Under the pieces are notes generated by a model that saw only the letters and a list, made by a program, of their open reading frames with translations, did no database searches and was not told the DNA's origin. Below, piece after piece: positions 1 to 10,968 of a DNA stretch of 64,000 nt. The first letter of the stretch is position 1. Each line of letters begins with the position of its first letter. This DNA is from Pomphorhynchus laevis (lineage: Eukaryota > Acanthocephala > Palaeacanthocephala > Echinorhynchida > Pomphorhynchidae). The translations under genes were made by a program, and so were the position numbers. Location of the stretch: contig WNNJ02000588.1 of assembly GCA_012934845.2 (NCBI GenBank), positions 124,001 through 188,000 on the forward strand, written 5' to 3'.

Positions 1-755
1 TACTAATATAATAATATACTCCTCTGTTGTACATATACATGCACTTTAGAATATTCTGATGTAGCCACATTACGATAAACACTGATTTATGTCTGTAAAT
101 AAGATTCGACAAAGCGAATTTGTCAAAAAGATAATCCAGCTATTTTGGTTTTAACCAACAATTCGTGATTTATCGAATTGAATGTCGTAATGCCATGGTT
201 GTGGGGTCACTTCTAGTACGAAAAACAAACTAATGTCGTGTACGGATGGACGGAAATGATGAAATATTCTTCTACGAAAACATTTTTCTGATCTTTGGTA
301 ATACTTATAAATTAATGTAATTTGCCTATAAACGTCTTATGTGATTAGTTGATTTCCTTTCGGAACTAAAACGACTTTCGACACTCAAAAATCGATGAAC
401 CTGTCTGGACTTGAATATGTCCGTAATTACGTTTAATAAAGGTTTCGATATGATATCAACAAACTTTGTAATTGCTCATATAGGAGAACTGAACCTACGA
501 ATTGTTTGGTAGATAAATTTAATATTTTATTAGAATGTCATAGATTTCGATTGTGAATCGTTCTTTTAATATACTTCATTAAATTCAGAATTTGCATCAT
601 TTAATTTTACAGTTATCTCGTTTAATACCGTTTAATTAAGTCATACTTTTTCATAGCTCAATAAGGCAAATTTATGACTAATTGTGTCATAATCAATAAT
701 AATAGTACAAAACAGAAACAAAATAGTACGTTTCGCTTCTGATAATGACCAGTGA
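1..755. other. AT-rich flank, no gene recognised
   Basis: No reading frame resembling a protein, no RNA gene and no clear repeat was found here on either strand. It is the left flank of the Penelope-like element. Confidence 0.5.
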
Positions 756-756
756 A

Positions 757-798
757 ATATAAAACTAAACCAATTGGATATAAAACTAAACCAGTGGA
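757..798 (+). repeat. two-copy ~20-bp tandem duplication at the PLE 5' junction
   Basis: The block TATAAAACTAAACCA occurs twice in direct orientation about 21 bp apart, and the second copy abuts the first PLE codon. Small direct duplications are common at retroelement junctions, so this may be an insertion scar. Confidence 0.6.
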
Positions 799-3297
799 TT
801 GCAATATATAGGAAAAACATATCAAATGTTAAAAACTAGGTTTAGGCAACACATATATAATATACAGCATAATAGTCAAACTATATTTCATAAACATATG
901 AGATTAATAGGACATGATATTAAAAACTGTAAATTATTTATTTTAGAACATATTATCGAAGAAAACATTTCAATATTAAATCAAAAACTATTAGAAAAAG
1001 AAGATTTTTGGATTAAAACGCTTAATTCCATGTACCCATTAGGATTGAATGACGTGGTACAAGGAATTGGCAGAAGTAGTATAATACATAATAAACAACT
1101 GTATTATAATAATCCGGTTAAACGCAAACCAAGAAGTCATGGTGATAAAAGGAATAGGAAAAATAGAGTTAAAAATATTAAAAAAGATATGTATATAAAT
1201 GAACAATTAGAAATATTAAAACAACTTTTTAGTGATAATAAGCTAAAAGATCTTTATGTAAATATAAGAAGTTTTTCTAAAGATATCATATGTTCAATAA
1301 ATCAAAAATTAATTAACGACTATTATAGGCTAAGTTGTATAATAGACAGTTATTGTAATACAAAATACTATAATCGTACAATAAATGTAAATAATAACAA
1401 TAGAAAATATACATTGACCATAAACTTCATTAATAAATGTATAGATAACATAAATATAGGTAGACTTTTAAATAATTCAAAAAGTAAAGAAATAATAGGG
1501 TCAGATTTAAGTAAATATATTCCTAAAATAAGGTATAAACTCCTACCACCATTAGGACGAAAAATTTGTAATTATAATAAAGAATTAAAATCAATATGTA
1601 ACGATAATATTAGAAACACAATGGAAACAGAATGCAATTGTAAAAGTCTTAGTTTTGATAAAATAAATGAACATATATGTACCCATAATCTAGAATTAAT
1701 TGAAAATTGTGAATTAAGAAAGCTGCTATCAAAAGGGTATAAATATAGATTAAATAACAACAACGACAAAAATAAAATTTACAATTCGTTATATAATAAC
1801 TTAAATGCTTACTTTGGCAACCTGATTAATAGTGAAAGCTCGAATATATCTAAGATAAAAATTTGGAAAGATTATATATTTGATAAAATTAAAAATAAAA
1901 TGAAAATAACAAACAATTATAAAAGGAAAGATAAAATTAATAAAGATATGTATAAAGAACTTACTAAATTAAAGGATAACTATATAATAACAACTATTGA
2001 TAAAGCTAGTAATAACTTTGTCTTCATATGCATAAATCTTTATTATGATATACTAATGAAAGAGGTTAATTCTAATGATTTAAATGTAAATCCAACATAT
2101 GAACGTAGTGAGTTGAGTTTAGAAACAATTATTACAAGTCACTGTTCTATAATGGATAAAAAGGGTATAAAGGTTGAATTAGATAATAAAACTATACCTA
2201 TATTATATTGGAATCCAAAATTACATAAAAATCCAATAAAACCTAGGTTCATATGTAGTGCGTTTAAATGTACATTAAAACCACTTTCTGTCTATATGAA
2301 TAAAATACTTAAAGTAATTAAAGCACATTTTAAAAAATATTGCAAGGTAATCGAAATTAATACTGGTATAAAACACTATTTCAGTATTAATTCTACAAAA
2401 GAATTTTTAGAACAGACAAAAGGAATAAATTTTCAAAATATAAATACATACGATTTTAGTACGCTATATACAAATCTAGATTTAGTAGATATTAAAGAAG
2501 CGTTAGTAAAATTAATTAACCTTATATTCGGAAAAAGATATACATATATATGTTATAATAATTATAACGCCTATCTAACAAAAATTAAACCATCAAATAA
2601 ATATAAATATATGGATAAAATTGAATTAATAGAATCCTTAAATATTTTGATAAATCAAAATTATTTAAAAGTAGGGACATCTATATTTAGACAAGTAAAA
2701 GGTGTTCCAATGGGTGGTAATAGTAGCCCAATTATAGCTGACTTGTTTTTAAGCTTTATAGAATATGAATTTGTTCATAACTGTGTAAAAACTAAATCTA
2801 AACAATATAAATATATAAAATATATGTTTCGATACATTGATGATATATGTGTATTTAATTCTAATAATTTTTATTCAATTAGTGAGCACATTTATCCAGA
2901 AAGCCTTATTCTTAACAAAACCAATATTAATGATAAAGAAGGTGTATATCTAGATATGAACATTAAATTAACATTAACTAAAACTACTATTAATTTATAT
3001 CGTAAAGATGACATATTTAAATTTACAAGAAACATATTTTTGCATGAGCATTCATGCATACCATATAATATAAAATATAATACATTAAATAATGAAATTT
3101 TAAGAATTGCAACAATATGTAATGATATTGGCTTTCTTCAAAATCATTTAAATAATTTAATAGATACATATTTTAAACTAGGTTACTATAAAAATAACAT
3201 CAAGCAGAAAATAGTAAAATATATAAATCAACACAATAATATAAAGAATAAATTTAAACTCTTAATTGGCAAATTTTTATGGATGGATAATAAATAA
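799..3297 (+). CDS. Penelope-like element protein: N-terminal GIY-YIG nuclease plus RT (Naiad/Chlamys type), 5'-truncated
   Basis: One open frame of 832 codons. It starts inside a GIY-YIG nuclease: YIGKT at residues 3-7, then LKTRFRQH, then W71 and YPLGLN at 79-84. The GIY half is missing and a stop lies four codons upstream, so the copy is 5'-truncated and has no ATG (first codon TTG). A CxC...HxCxxH motif near residues 278-293 fits the CCHH motif known from this clade. The RT follows: YWNPKLHKNP near 471, YDFSTLYTNL near 551, VKGVPMGGNSSP near 633 and the catalytic FRYIDDI near 676. A nuclease ahead of the RT is the order described for Naiad/Chlamys PLEs, whereas canonical Penelope carries it at the C-terminus. 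The missing start suggests a dead-on-arrival copy, but the uninterrupted frame implies it is young. Confidence 0.92.
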   Translation: MQYIGKTYQMLKTRFRQHIYNIQHNSQTIFHKHMRLIGHDIKNCKLFILEHIIEENISILNQKLLEKEDFWIKTLNSMYPLGLNDVVQGIGRSSIIHNKQLYYNNPVKRKPRSHGDKRNRKNRVKNIKKDMYINEQLEILKQLFSDNKLKDLYVNIRSFSKDIICSINQKLINDYYRLSCIIDSYCNTKYYNRTINVNNNNRKYTLTINFINKCIDNINIGRLLNNSKSKEIIGSDLSKYIPKIRYKLLPPLGRKICNYNKELKSICNDNIRNTMETECNCKSLSFDKINEHICTHNLELIENCELRKLLSKGYKYRLNNNNDKNKIYNSLYNNLNAYFGNLINSESSNISKIKIWKDYIFDKIKNKMKITNNYKRKDKINKDMYKELTKLKDNYIITTIDKASNNFVFICINLYYDILMKEVNSNDLNVNPTYERSELSLETIITSHCSIMDKKGIKVELDNKTIPILYWNPKLHKNPIKPRFICSAFKCTLKPLSVYMNKILKVIKAHFKKYCKVIEINTGIKHYFSINSTKEFLEQTKGINFQNINTYDFSTLYTNLDLVDIKEALVKLINLIFGKRYTYICYNNYNAYLTKIKPSNKYKYMDKIELIESLNILINQNYLKVGTSIFRQVKGVPMGGNSSPIIADLFLSFIEYEFVHNCVKTKSKQYKYIKYMFRYIDDICVFNSNNFYSISEHIYPESLILNKTNINDKEGVYLDMNIKLTLTKTTINLYRKDDIFKFTRNIFLHEHSCIPYNIKYNTLNNEILRIATICNDIGFLQNHLNNLIDTYFKLGYYKNNIKQKIVKYINQHNNIKNKFKLLIGKFLWMDNK

Positions 3298-3460
3298 TAT
3301 ACTTTGCATGAGAATAAGTTACTAGATAGTTATTTCAGAGGAAATACATCATTAGCATGTATTTGGCCCCGCTGCTATGTTGGGTAGAGGAGTTAGGGGC
3401 CGAAACCTGATAGCATAGCAGTTCCTCCTGATGACCTCTAATTCTTATTCTGATACAACG
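3298..3460 (+). other. structured 3' region of the PLE with interleaved inverted repeats
   Basis: This is a GC-rich island just after the PLE stop. GGCCCC (3365-3370) can pair with GGGGCC (3396-3401), and CTGCTATG (3372-3379) with CATAGCAG (3414-3421). The arms are interleaved, so they form either an H-type pseudoknot or two exclusive hairpins. GAAAC (3402-3406) and CTGATGA (3428-3434) are both hammerhead core motifs, but in this order no standard hammerhead fold closes. PLEs are known to carry hammerheads, so a decayed or permuted ribozyme is possible. Confidence 0.45.
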
Positions 3461-3699
3461 TCTGTTATTTATTAGTCAATTCATAAAAATGACGTTTATT
3501 TTAAATTTTATTTTTTATTTTTTATTTTTATTTTTAACTTGATTTAAATTATAGAAAATCTAAAAACAATTATTAATTTTATTATTTAATTATTAAATTT
3601 TGATTTAGCATTATTATGTTTTGTTTATTTTATAATTATATAACAATACGTAGACTCAGTTAGCTGATTTAAATTAGTATTTTATTAATCATGTTCCAA
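3461..3699. other. AT-rich spacer
   Basis: A/T-rich low-complexity sequence between the PLE tail and the next LINE fragment; no feature seen. Confidence 0.5.
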
Positions 3700-4055
3700 A
3701 TGCCCAAATAAAAAATGAATCGACATCAGATATTTTTAATTAGAAAAAATTGGAATGCCGCAAGGCAGGCGAATTTAAATATTAATGTCATTTTCTTCGA
3801 TTTGTCAAATGCGTTCGATAGATTAGTTCATAGTATTCTTCTTTACGATCTAATAAAATGTGGTGTTAGTGGTTTACTTCTCGAGGGGATCCTCTCATTC
3901 CTCGCTAAGCGTACTGATATTGTAAAATCGATTAATATATGTCGACATTGGCTCCATTTTTTTAAAACAGTCTCTCAAGGTCCCATTCTAAGTCCCTTGT
4001 TGTTTAATGTTTATATAAACGATCTTCCTGGTGCATTATCTATTAAAAAAAGGAT
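3700..4055 (+). pseudogene. CR1-type LINE reverse transcriptase, left fragment (split by L2 insertion)
   Basis: Encodes the middle of a CR1/Jockey-group RT: IFFDLSNAFDRLVHSILL, then SQGPILSPLLFNVYINDLP. The frame stops at an abrupt junction where the minus-strand L2-like element begins. The same element resumes near 7,877 at its YADD box remnant and C-terminal domain, so both parts are one LINE interrupted by a later insertion. Confidence 0.85.
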
Positions 4056-4121
4056 TTATTTCAACGTGGCAAATGCGTGCCAGCGCACACTTACATGACC
4101 ACAACAAAACAAGACTGTGAA

Positions 4122-6065
4122 TCAGGTGTCGAGAAGGTGTGAACGGAGGAGGTGTTTGAATGTGATAAAGGAGGGAGCGCGGCGGACGTCGAGAGGGAGT
4201 TGATTCCAGGCGAGTGAGGCGGCGACGAGGAAGGATCGGAGACCGTAGTTGTTGGAGTAATTAGGAACGTGGAGTAAGAGGGTATGACAGGAACGAAGCG
4301 ATAGCGAGGTGGGGCGAGTATCGTCTAAGAAAGGAAGGTTGATGAACGATGGGGAGCCGACAGCGATGAGACGAAAAGTAACGAGAAGGCGGAGTTTGAT
4401 GCGAATGTGGATGGTGGGCCAGGAGAGTTGGGCAAAATATGTGGATGTGTGGTCGAAGCGACGGAGACGAAAGAGCACTCGAACGGCGGTGTTGATTATT
4501 CGTTGTAGGGGTAGGATGATGGATTTTGGAGAATTGGCGAAAAGGCTAAGGCAGTAATCGATTTTAGGGAAAAGAAGCGATGAAAGAAGAGACATACAAG
4601 AACGGAAGTCGATAAGGGGGCGGATACGGCGGATGTCACGGAGAATTAAGTTAGACGAGCGGACCTTGTCACGGACGAAGGGTTTAAGGGAAAGGTGATC
4701 ATCGAAATGGAAGCCTAAGAAAGTGAGATTGTGGACTATAGGGATGATCGATGAGGCAAAAGATACAATGGGAGGAGATATGTTTGGTTTACGGGGAAGG
4801 ATCCACATTATTTTGGACTTTTCGGGGTTTAGAACGAGATGGAGATTGGAGAGACGTTTGTAGATAGAAGAAAGACAGTTGGAGGCAGAAATGCCGATAT
4901 CGTGTATGCGATGTGCGGGTGCATGAGCATAGATTAGAATGTCATCGGCGTATTGCATGACGTTAAAGGAGTAAGGTTTGATAAATGGAGAGAGATCGCC
5001 AAGCAAAAGAGAAAAAAGCAGGGGATCTAGGACTGAACCTTGTGGGACCCCGTAAAAAATAGTGATGGGAGGGGAGGATGATGAATTAGAACAGACGCGA
5101 AAGGAACGGTCGGATAGGTATGAGGCGAACTATGCTACGGAGGAGGAAGAAAAGCCGTAATCATAACGAAGGCGAGAAAGGAGGACGGAGTGGTCGACAA
5201 TGTCGAATGCGGAGGAGAGGTCGAGGGAGATGAGAACACTATATAGAGCCTTGTCTCGAGAAATGAGTAAGTCGTTGTACACTTTTATGCATGCGATTTC
5301 TGTCGAGTGATTAGAGCGGAAAGCGGATTGGAAAGGAGGGTACAGATTGGATGAGGAGAGATAAGCGTTGATTTGTATTAAGATGAGGCGTTCTAAGAGC
5401 TTAGAAAGAGTAGGGAGTAGTGAAATGGGGCGATAGCTAGAAGGAAGGGAGGGGTCGAGCGATTGTTTCTTAAGGAGGGGACGAACGATTGCGGATTTCC
5501 AGTGTGAAGGAAAGATACGACTTCGGATGGACTTGTTAAACAAGGTTGTGAGAAATGGGGATATCGATGAGCATATAGATTTTAATATGTGGGTAGGCAG
5601 GGGATCGGCAGGTGAGGTTTTGTTGGGCAAGGACATGAGGACAGATGATACTTCTGTAGGTGAGACAGGGAGAAGATGAAAGAGTTCCGGAAGGATGAGA
5701 GTAGACTGGGCAGAGTGGGATAGGATGGAGACCGGGGAGTGAGAGAGCAGCGTGGATACTTTAGTCTGGAGAAATGACGAATAATCATTAGCATTGATGT
5801 TGCACGGCGTAGAGGAACGAGCCAGGATTGAGTTAAAAGTATGCCAGAGAGTCTTAGAGTTGAATGAAGTGATGATTTTATGCTGCCAGAAGGAGTTGCA
5901 TTTGGTAAGTAGTAGGTTGAGATGAGACCGGCGAAGAGCAAGATAGGAATCACGGAAAGACGGAGTGATCGAGCAAATCGCGTCTGAGAGAGCGGTGATA
6001 GACTCGAAAAGCATGGCGGAGTCGACGCTTTGAGAGTAGACATTGGATGTCAAACCATGGGGCAC
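4122..6065 (-). pseudogene. L2-1 reverse transcriptase and C-terminal domain
   Basis: RT motifs in order: VRPLLKKQSLDPSLPSSYRP, HSTEIACIKVYNDLL, ISLDLSSAFDIVDHS, and in the second part VMQYADDILIYAHAP. The HSTEIA...VYNDLL block is typical of the L2/CR1 assemblage. A nonsense codon near 5,130 (TAG where copies L2-2 and L2-3 have TGG) separates the frames, and the usual GVPQGSVLGP reads ...VLDP. The C-terminal part (4122-5006) aligns along its length with copies L2-2 and L2-3. Confidence 0.88.
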
Positions 6066-6069
6066 GGTG

Positions 6070-7013
6070 CAAGCGACGGTGTTGGTGATACTTGAAGGGC
6101 AAGAGAATATCGAGAGTGGATGTGAGTTCAGAGTCGAAAAGAAAGGCGAGATCGTGAGGAGATGAATATGTTATTGTGGGTAATGATAGAGACGATTTGA
6201 GTAAGGCAGAGCGGAGAAGGGAGAGGTCAAGATTTCTCCAAGGGCGACGTAGGATTGTAGGTGTGTGAGGAGGGGTGTGGTTGCGAGTGAGATCAAGGGT
6301 AATAAGAAAGTGATCGGATAGACCAGAATCAGAGATTGACAGTGAGGTGTAGGCAGCAAAATGATCGGGGATAGCGATGATGTCGAGTACCCCACCAAGC
6401 ATATGTATGGGGGCAGTGTAGATTAGTTTGTAATTGTAGTTGGATAGAATGTTGATGAAGCAGATTGAATCTGTGGAAGAGGGGCGGTCTATGCGGATAT
6501 TGAAGTCGCCTATAACGAGTGAAGGGATTGAGGACAAAGAACAATGAGAAAGGAGGTCAGCGAGTTCGGTAAAAAAAAGGCTGTAGGAGCTTATGAACCA
6601 GGACGGTATACAATGGCGAGATCTAGAGTGATCGGGTTAGAATAACGACAAGTGAGCAATTCAAAAGAGCAAGGACTGAAAGGGGGATTGATTTTGCGAA
6701 GAGACGCGGGGTGACGCGCGAATGCGACGATGCCGCCATGATTAGAGGATTTAGAAGGGCATGAGCTGAGGGGGCGGGCGGATTCGACTAGGGAGCAACC
6801 GGCAGAGAGCAGACGGCGAATGGAAAGGTCGTCGGAATCTGAGTGCCAGGATTCGGTGAGGCAGAATAGATCGATGGATTGCTTGGTGAATAGGTTGAGG
6901 ATAAGATCGGATTTATTGAGAATAGATCTAGTGTTGAGGAGACCGAGGCGGAAACCGTGTGCTGTGGCGAAAGAGTCTAGTGGAGAAGACACATAGGAGA
7001 GATGGAGCGCCAT
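6070..7013 (-). pseudogene. L2-1 APE-type endonuclease domain
   Basis: The N-terminal part (6591-7013) reads LGLLNTRSILNKSDLILN, then LFCLTESWH, the catalytic Glu motif of exonuclease-III-like LINE nucleases. The C-terminal part (5950-6537) has VIGDFNIRIDRP and SGLSDHFLI, giving the GDFN and SDH catalytic motifs. The two parts lie in different frames. The domain belongs to the same ORF2 as the RT that follows in element sense. Confidence 0.85.
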
Positions 7014-7776
7014 TGAATTTTTGGACGGGTGTGGACAACTTGAAAATTTCCGTCTATGTTTCGGATGAAGAGTGATGTTTCGCCGTATTCCTCGCGACGG
7101 CGCTTTTCTATGTGGGCTGAAGAGATTTGAGCGATTTCAGAAGGGGCGCGATCGGGGAAAATTCGAGTGGTTGAAGATGACATGAGTTTGAATCGTTGAG
7201 AGAGGACAAAAGACGCGTGAGAGCGATGCTTGAAAACAATTTTTAGGAGAGGGGGCTGGGAAGGATTAGATTGAGAAGATTTGTTTAGACGGATGAATGC
7301 GACAGGAGAAATGTCCTTGAAAAAGGATGGTTTATCCGCAGGAACAATAGACGAGAGGATGGATCTGAAGGCGGAAACATCGTGGTCCAGACGTGCTTGT
7401 GGAGATAAGGAGTTAGAAGGCGTGATATTAGTAACAATGACGCAACGATCGCGAGAAGCAAAGCGCTTCCGTAAAGGAGGACGACTGACGTGAGTAGGTG
7501 AGATCACGATAGAAGAGCTGTCAGTTGATGATTTGGAGGGATTTGGTTTGACGACGGGAGACATAGAGGATAATGATAATAAAGAGGGTGGCAAGCGATG
7601 TGAGGAAATGTTATGAGTGGAAGGATAGTGGAGGTTGGTGGAGGTGTTTTAGATTGATGGATGCAAGTTATTGAGAAACGAGACGGGAAGGACGGGACGT
7701 GGGGTGTCGGGGAGTGAAGATGACATGGAATGGGAAGTGTATATGGTGGCAGGGTCGGTGGGTGGAGAAAGGACAT
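6977..7776 (-). pseudogene. L2-1 ORF1 protein remnant
   Basis: Two overlapping frames. The N-terminal part is Pro/Ser/Thr-rich and low in complexity. The C-terminal part has CVIVTNITPS, then LLKIVFKHRSHASFVLSQR, then GETSLFIRNIDGNFQVV and RPKIQW. The same order of blocks occurs in ORF1 of the CR1-type element near 10.5-10.95 kb, so this is a nucleic-acid-binding ORF1 protein shared between two RT lineages. The exact fold was not determined; a frameshift separates the two parts. Confidence 0.7.
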
Positions 7777-7850
7777 TAGAAACGACGGGGGTAGTTTGAG
7801 TTGACGTGTTGGATGTTGACATGTGCTTATTGGATGTTGATATGTGCTTA

Positions 7851-8600
7851 TTAGCTACTCAGTTCTCTAAGCAGTTGACTTGAAGATGTGGAGTACAGTT
7901 GACGACATAATCAACACTGACCTCTTAAAAGAAGACGTAAATTGACTAAATGATTGGTGTAGTTATAAATGCTTATTGCTTTATCACGACAAATGTATGC
8001 ATTTTCACCTTGGATCTGCTAAACATGTTCCTTTATACTCTATAGACAGTGTAACAATCAAAACCGTATCAAAAACGACCGATTTAGGCATCATTGTATC
8101 TAATGACTTCAAATCACGTGATCACATTAGTTACACTTCAAACATGTATCTTCGCCTACTAGGTATGCTGTGTAGATCCCTTGGTACTCTTGAAGCTAAA
8201 TACTTCCGCCTTATTTTCAATACAAGTATTCGCAGTCACATACTGTACGGCTCTCCAGTGACATACCCTCAACTTAGAGATGAATTGGACCTAAATGAGC
8301 GAGTTTTGATAGATCTAAATATCTATTGATATTTTTCTTGACTTGATTGCACTTTGACAAATTGTACATTCAGTTGAGGGTTTTCCTGTGGATGCAGTTA
8401 GATTTCGAGAAATACGAAATTACGAGGCTATTGTATTATGATGTTTAAAACATTGCCGGCAAGCTGCGAAAATTTTACAGACTGTCTGAACGGGCAGTAG
8501 ATGTTTGGAATAGTTTGCATGAAGAAATCGCTCCCGTCACCAATTTCCTCGCTTTCAAAAACAGGGTTCGACATTGGATATACCATCCGGCTGATTTGTC
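7851..8600 (+). pseudogene. CR1-type LINE, right fragment (RT C-terminus)
   Basis: Continues the LINE interrupted at about 4,055. It begins with AVDLKMW, a damaged copy of the usual FADDLKIW box, then KCMHFHLG, DLGIIVSNDFKSRDH and RSHILYGSPVTYPQL. After a frameshift comes GKLRKFYRLSERAVDVWNSL (about 8451-8510), the conserved C-terminal block of CR1-type ORF2. At least three disablements are visible. Confidence 0.85.
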
Positions 8601-9055
8601 ACCTTTTCTAATTTACCCATTTTGTTGATCTCTATTATCTTTTTTCTGTTTTATGTGATCGACTTAAACTTATGGCTGTATGTACAATAATAATATCATG
8701 TAGTCATTTTATCATGACTCATATGTGGTCATTTTATCATTTTATCATGTTTTGTAAGCGACACGAGCTTGTAGCTCATTTGCTTTTGTTTGTTATAATA
8801 ATAATTTTGCAAAGAACGGTGTTTGCCAAACTCTTTTTTGTATATATGTGAATTATCAATCAATATTTTTATATTATAAATAGTATATTTTATCTTGATT
8901 TTTAAATATTTTAATTTTTGATCTATCTATCCTTCTGGCTTTGAATTTGTTGGTATACGCCGACTATTTCAACTATAGCGATATATTCAAGTTTGGAGAG
9001 CTTTTAATTTCTCCAAATTGAGAAGTTCTGAGATCTTTCTTAATTGAAGATTCGA
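8601..9055. other. CR1 3' tail and AT-rich spacer
   Basis: To about 8,830 this is the 3' tail of the split CR1-type LINE, with a short GAGC/GCTC hairpin near 8,765-8,780 and an ATAATAATAAT run. Beyond it is AT-rich sequence with no recognised feature. Confidence 0.5.
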
Positions 9056-9165
9056 TCAAATTTCTCGATTTTTTTTAGATTTTTTTACAAGTTTACCTAC
9101 GTTCAAATTTCTCGATTTTTTTTAGATTTTTTTACAAGTTTACCTACGTTCAAATTTCTCAATTT
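9056..9165 (+). repeat. ~52-bp tandem repeat, two full copies plus a partial one
   Basis: The unit TCAAATTTCTCGATTTTTTT... recurs with about 52-bp spacing; a third, shorter copy ends in CAAATTTCTCAATTTTCG. Confidence 0.8.
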
Positions 9166-9985
9166 TCGACCTATCAAAGTTTTGAATTTATTCGTTCTTA
9201 CACATTCTGACCGTCTTTACAAAAATCGATTATATCAAAAATGTTATATATACAAGCATGACGTTATGGATAATCAACATCAGTTCGTCGATCGTGATAA
9301 TAACGGCTTTAACACTGAGAATTACTGTATACACTATAAAATAGATCTAAGGAATCTTCAGATCCATCAAGTTTAGAAATCAGACGTTGTAGATATTTCA
9401 AAATAGTTTTAAAGGTTTAAATATTAAAGATTGCCGTCTTGTTTTCGTTCAATTCAAATAACTCATTAAACCTTAAAAAATTTTGGTTTCTGATAAACAT
9501 ACAAGAATTATACAATGATTAACCAACGATTGACCAACAAAAGTTATACAACGATTGACCTTAAAAAAGTTTGAGATCTAAAATAAATACAATAACAAAT
9601 ACTCGGTATTACGATTACTTCAACACTATATTACTACGATTACTACGATTTCATCGACTACATCGATTACTACGATTATTTTAACGATTACTTCAACGGA
9701 AGTATATAAGAAAGGATTAAATTTAAAAGAAGCTTGAAAGCACAGTAAATACAGAACGGAAGTATATCTATATTGGAACAATATCTATATATTGGAAGAA
9801 AATCGCATAAGTACACAATAACCATATACAATTACAATTATGGGCAGACGTAATGGAAACGTCATTCCTGAATTCATATCAAGACGAGTAGGATATGATG
9901 GTGATGGCTGCAATGTCTGGCTACAGTAACTGTACCACATAAAGATGCTAATACATTGAGTAGAAGAAAATTCATGTGGTTTTTG
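9166..9985. other. AT-rich spacer with a degenerate TACGATTAC-rich stretch
   Basis: No gene recognised. Between about 9,605 and 9,705 the words ATTAC, TACGATT and TTCAACG recur irregularly, as in a decayed short tandem repeat. Confidence 0.5.
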
Positions 9986-10013
9986 TACTGCGTCAATCGT
10001 ATTTTGTAGTTCA

Positions 10014-10968
10014 TTGACATCACCAAAGGACAATGCTCATTTTAACTTAAAGACACGTAGGTTTCAAGAACAAATTATTGACAAAGAATCTAGCATATGC
10101 CAGAGCAAAATCACTACGCCGATGTCGTTACACGTCAATTCAAATAAGGAACCAGACGTAATAGATGCTTCAAGTTCGACTCGCATTTGGACACGAGGAC
10201 ATAAACATTCACGGACGGTGTATAAACAAAGAAGAAATATCAATGACAGCACTGTGATGGCAAACGACAAGGATAAAGTTACACCTGCGAATATTCCTAA
10301 ATGGCCTTCGCCTTTATCTGACATATTCGCGGAACAGTCCTAAGAACCACAATATATTGATTTCTACTCCTGTTCGACCAAAGAATGTATTGAAGCAGCC
10401 TTTAAGTAGAACGCAGACAAGAGACGATGATAGAGTGTGCAATGATGTGGCAGTCGGAAATGAAAATGAACTGAAATCCAAGGATTTGACAGATAAGACA
10501 TTTGTTGAAATTATCAATATTAGGAATCGTGCTAGAAACAGAAATAATTGCGTAATTTTTGCTAACATCACTGAATCTTCTGCAGACAACGTTCAGACCC
10601 GTGTGGATGATGACGTAGTTTCTATTCGTAAGGTCTTTTCGGATATATTCGTTCAGGGTGAAGAGGATATTGCGCGTAGTCTCAATGTCAAAAGCTTATT
10701 TCGTCTTGGTAAAAAAGCACAACATAAACCACGATTACTTAAAGTAGTATTTGATTCTGCAGATAATACAAGAGCAGTTTTAGCTAGAGGTTATCGCTTG
10801 AAAGGTAAGACGACAAAAATTTTTTAAAGATCTCTCGGTTGAGGAAAGATTGTTGCTTAATAATGCTCGTGCTAATCTAGCATTTAGAAGATCGAATGGA
10901 GAGACTGATCTAATGATAAGAAATTTTCGAGTAGTTCGTCGGCGACCATTCGTGCGTTGGTGAGTTTG
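10014..10968 (+). pseudogene. CR1-A ORF1 protein remnant
   Basis: The first frame (10014-10343) is a low-complexity N-terminus; the second (10357-10827) carries NCVIFANITESSADNVQTRV, then RLLKVVFDSADNTRAVLARG. A +/-1 slip at the T-run near 10,822 leads into LSVEERLLLNNARANLAFRR, GETDLMIRNF and RRRPFVRW. These blocks match the L2-1 ORF1 order. It probably binds the element RNA; that role is inferred from the family. Confidence 0.7.

Larger units (their letters stand above)
4056..7850 (-). mobile_element. L2-like LINE, copy L2-1, near full length
   Basis: In element sense it contains ORF1, an APE-type endonuclease, RT, and a 3' end with the family motif GCATTTGCCAC, also present in copies L2-2 and L2-3. 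It lies inside an older plus-strand CR1-type LINE: the host RT is read up to about 4,055 and again from about 7,877. Coding parts are broken by several stops and frameshifts. The exact 5' end (near 7,850) and any target-site duplication could not be fixed by eye. Confidence 0.85.

Noticed and set aside
1572-1769. Minus-strand frame inside the PLE
   Set aside because: Shadow of the coding strand in AT-rich sequence; no protein-like motif.
3402-3434. Hammerhead ribozyme after the PLE
   Set aside because: CTGATGA and GAAAC are present, but their order and the helices that can form do not close a type I, II or III core; I report only a structured region.
4309-4557. Plus-strand frames opposite the L2-1 element (also 7281-7493)
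   Set aside because: Arg/Gly-rich shadows of the antisense LINE; nothing recognisable.
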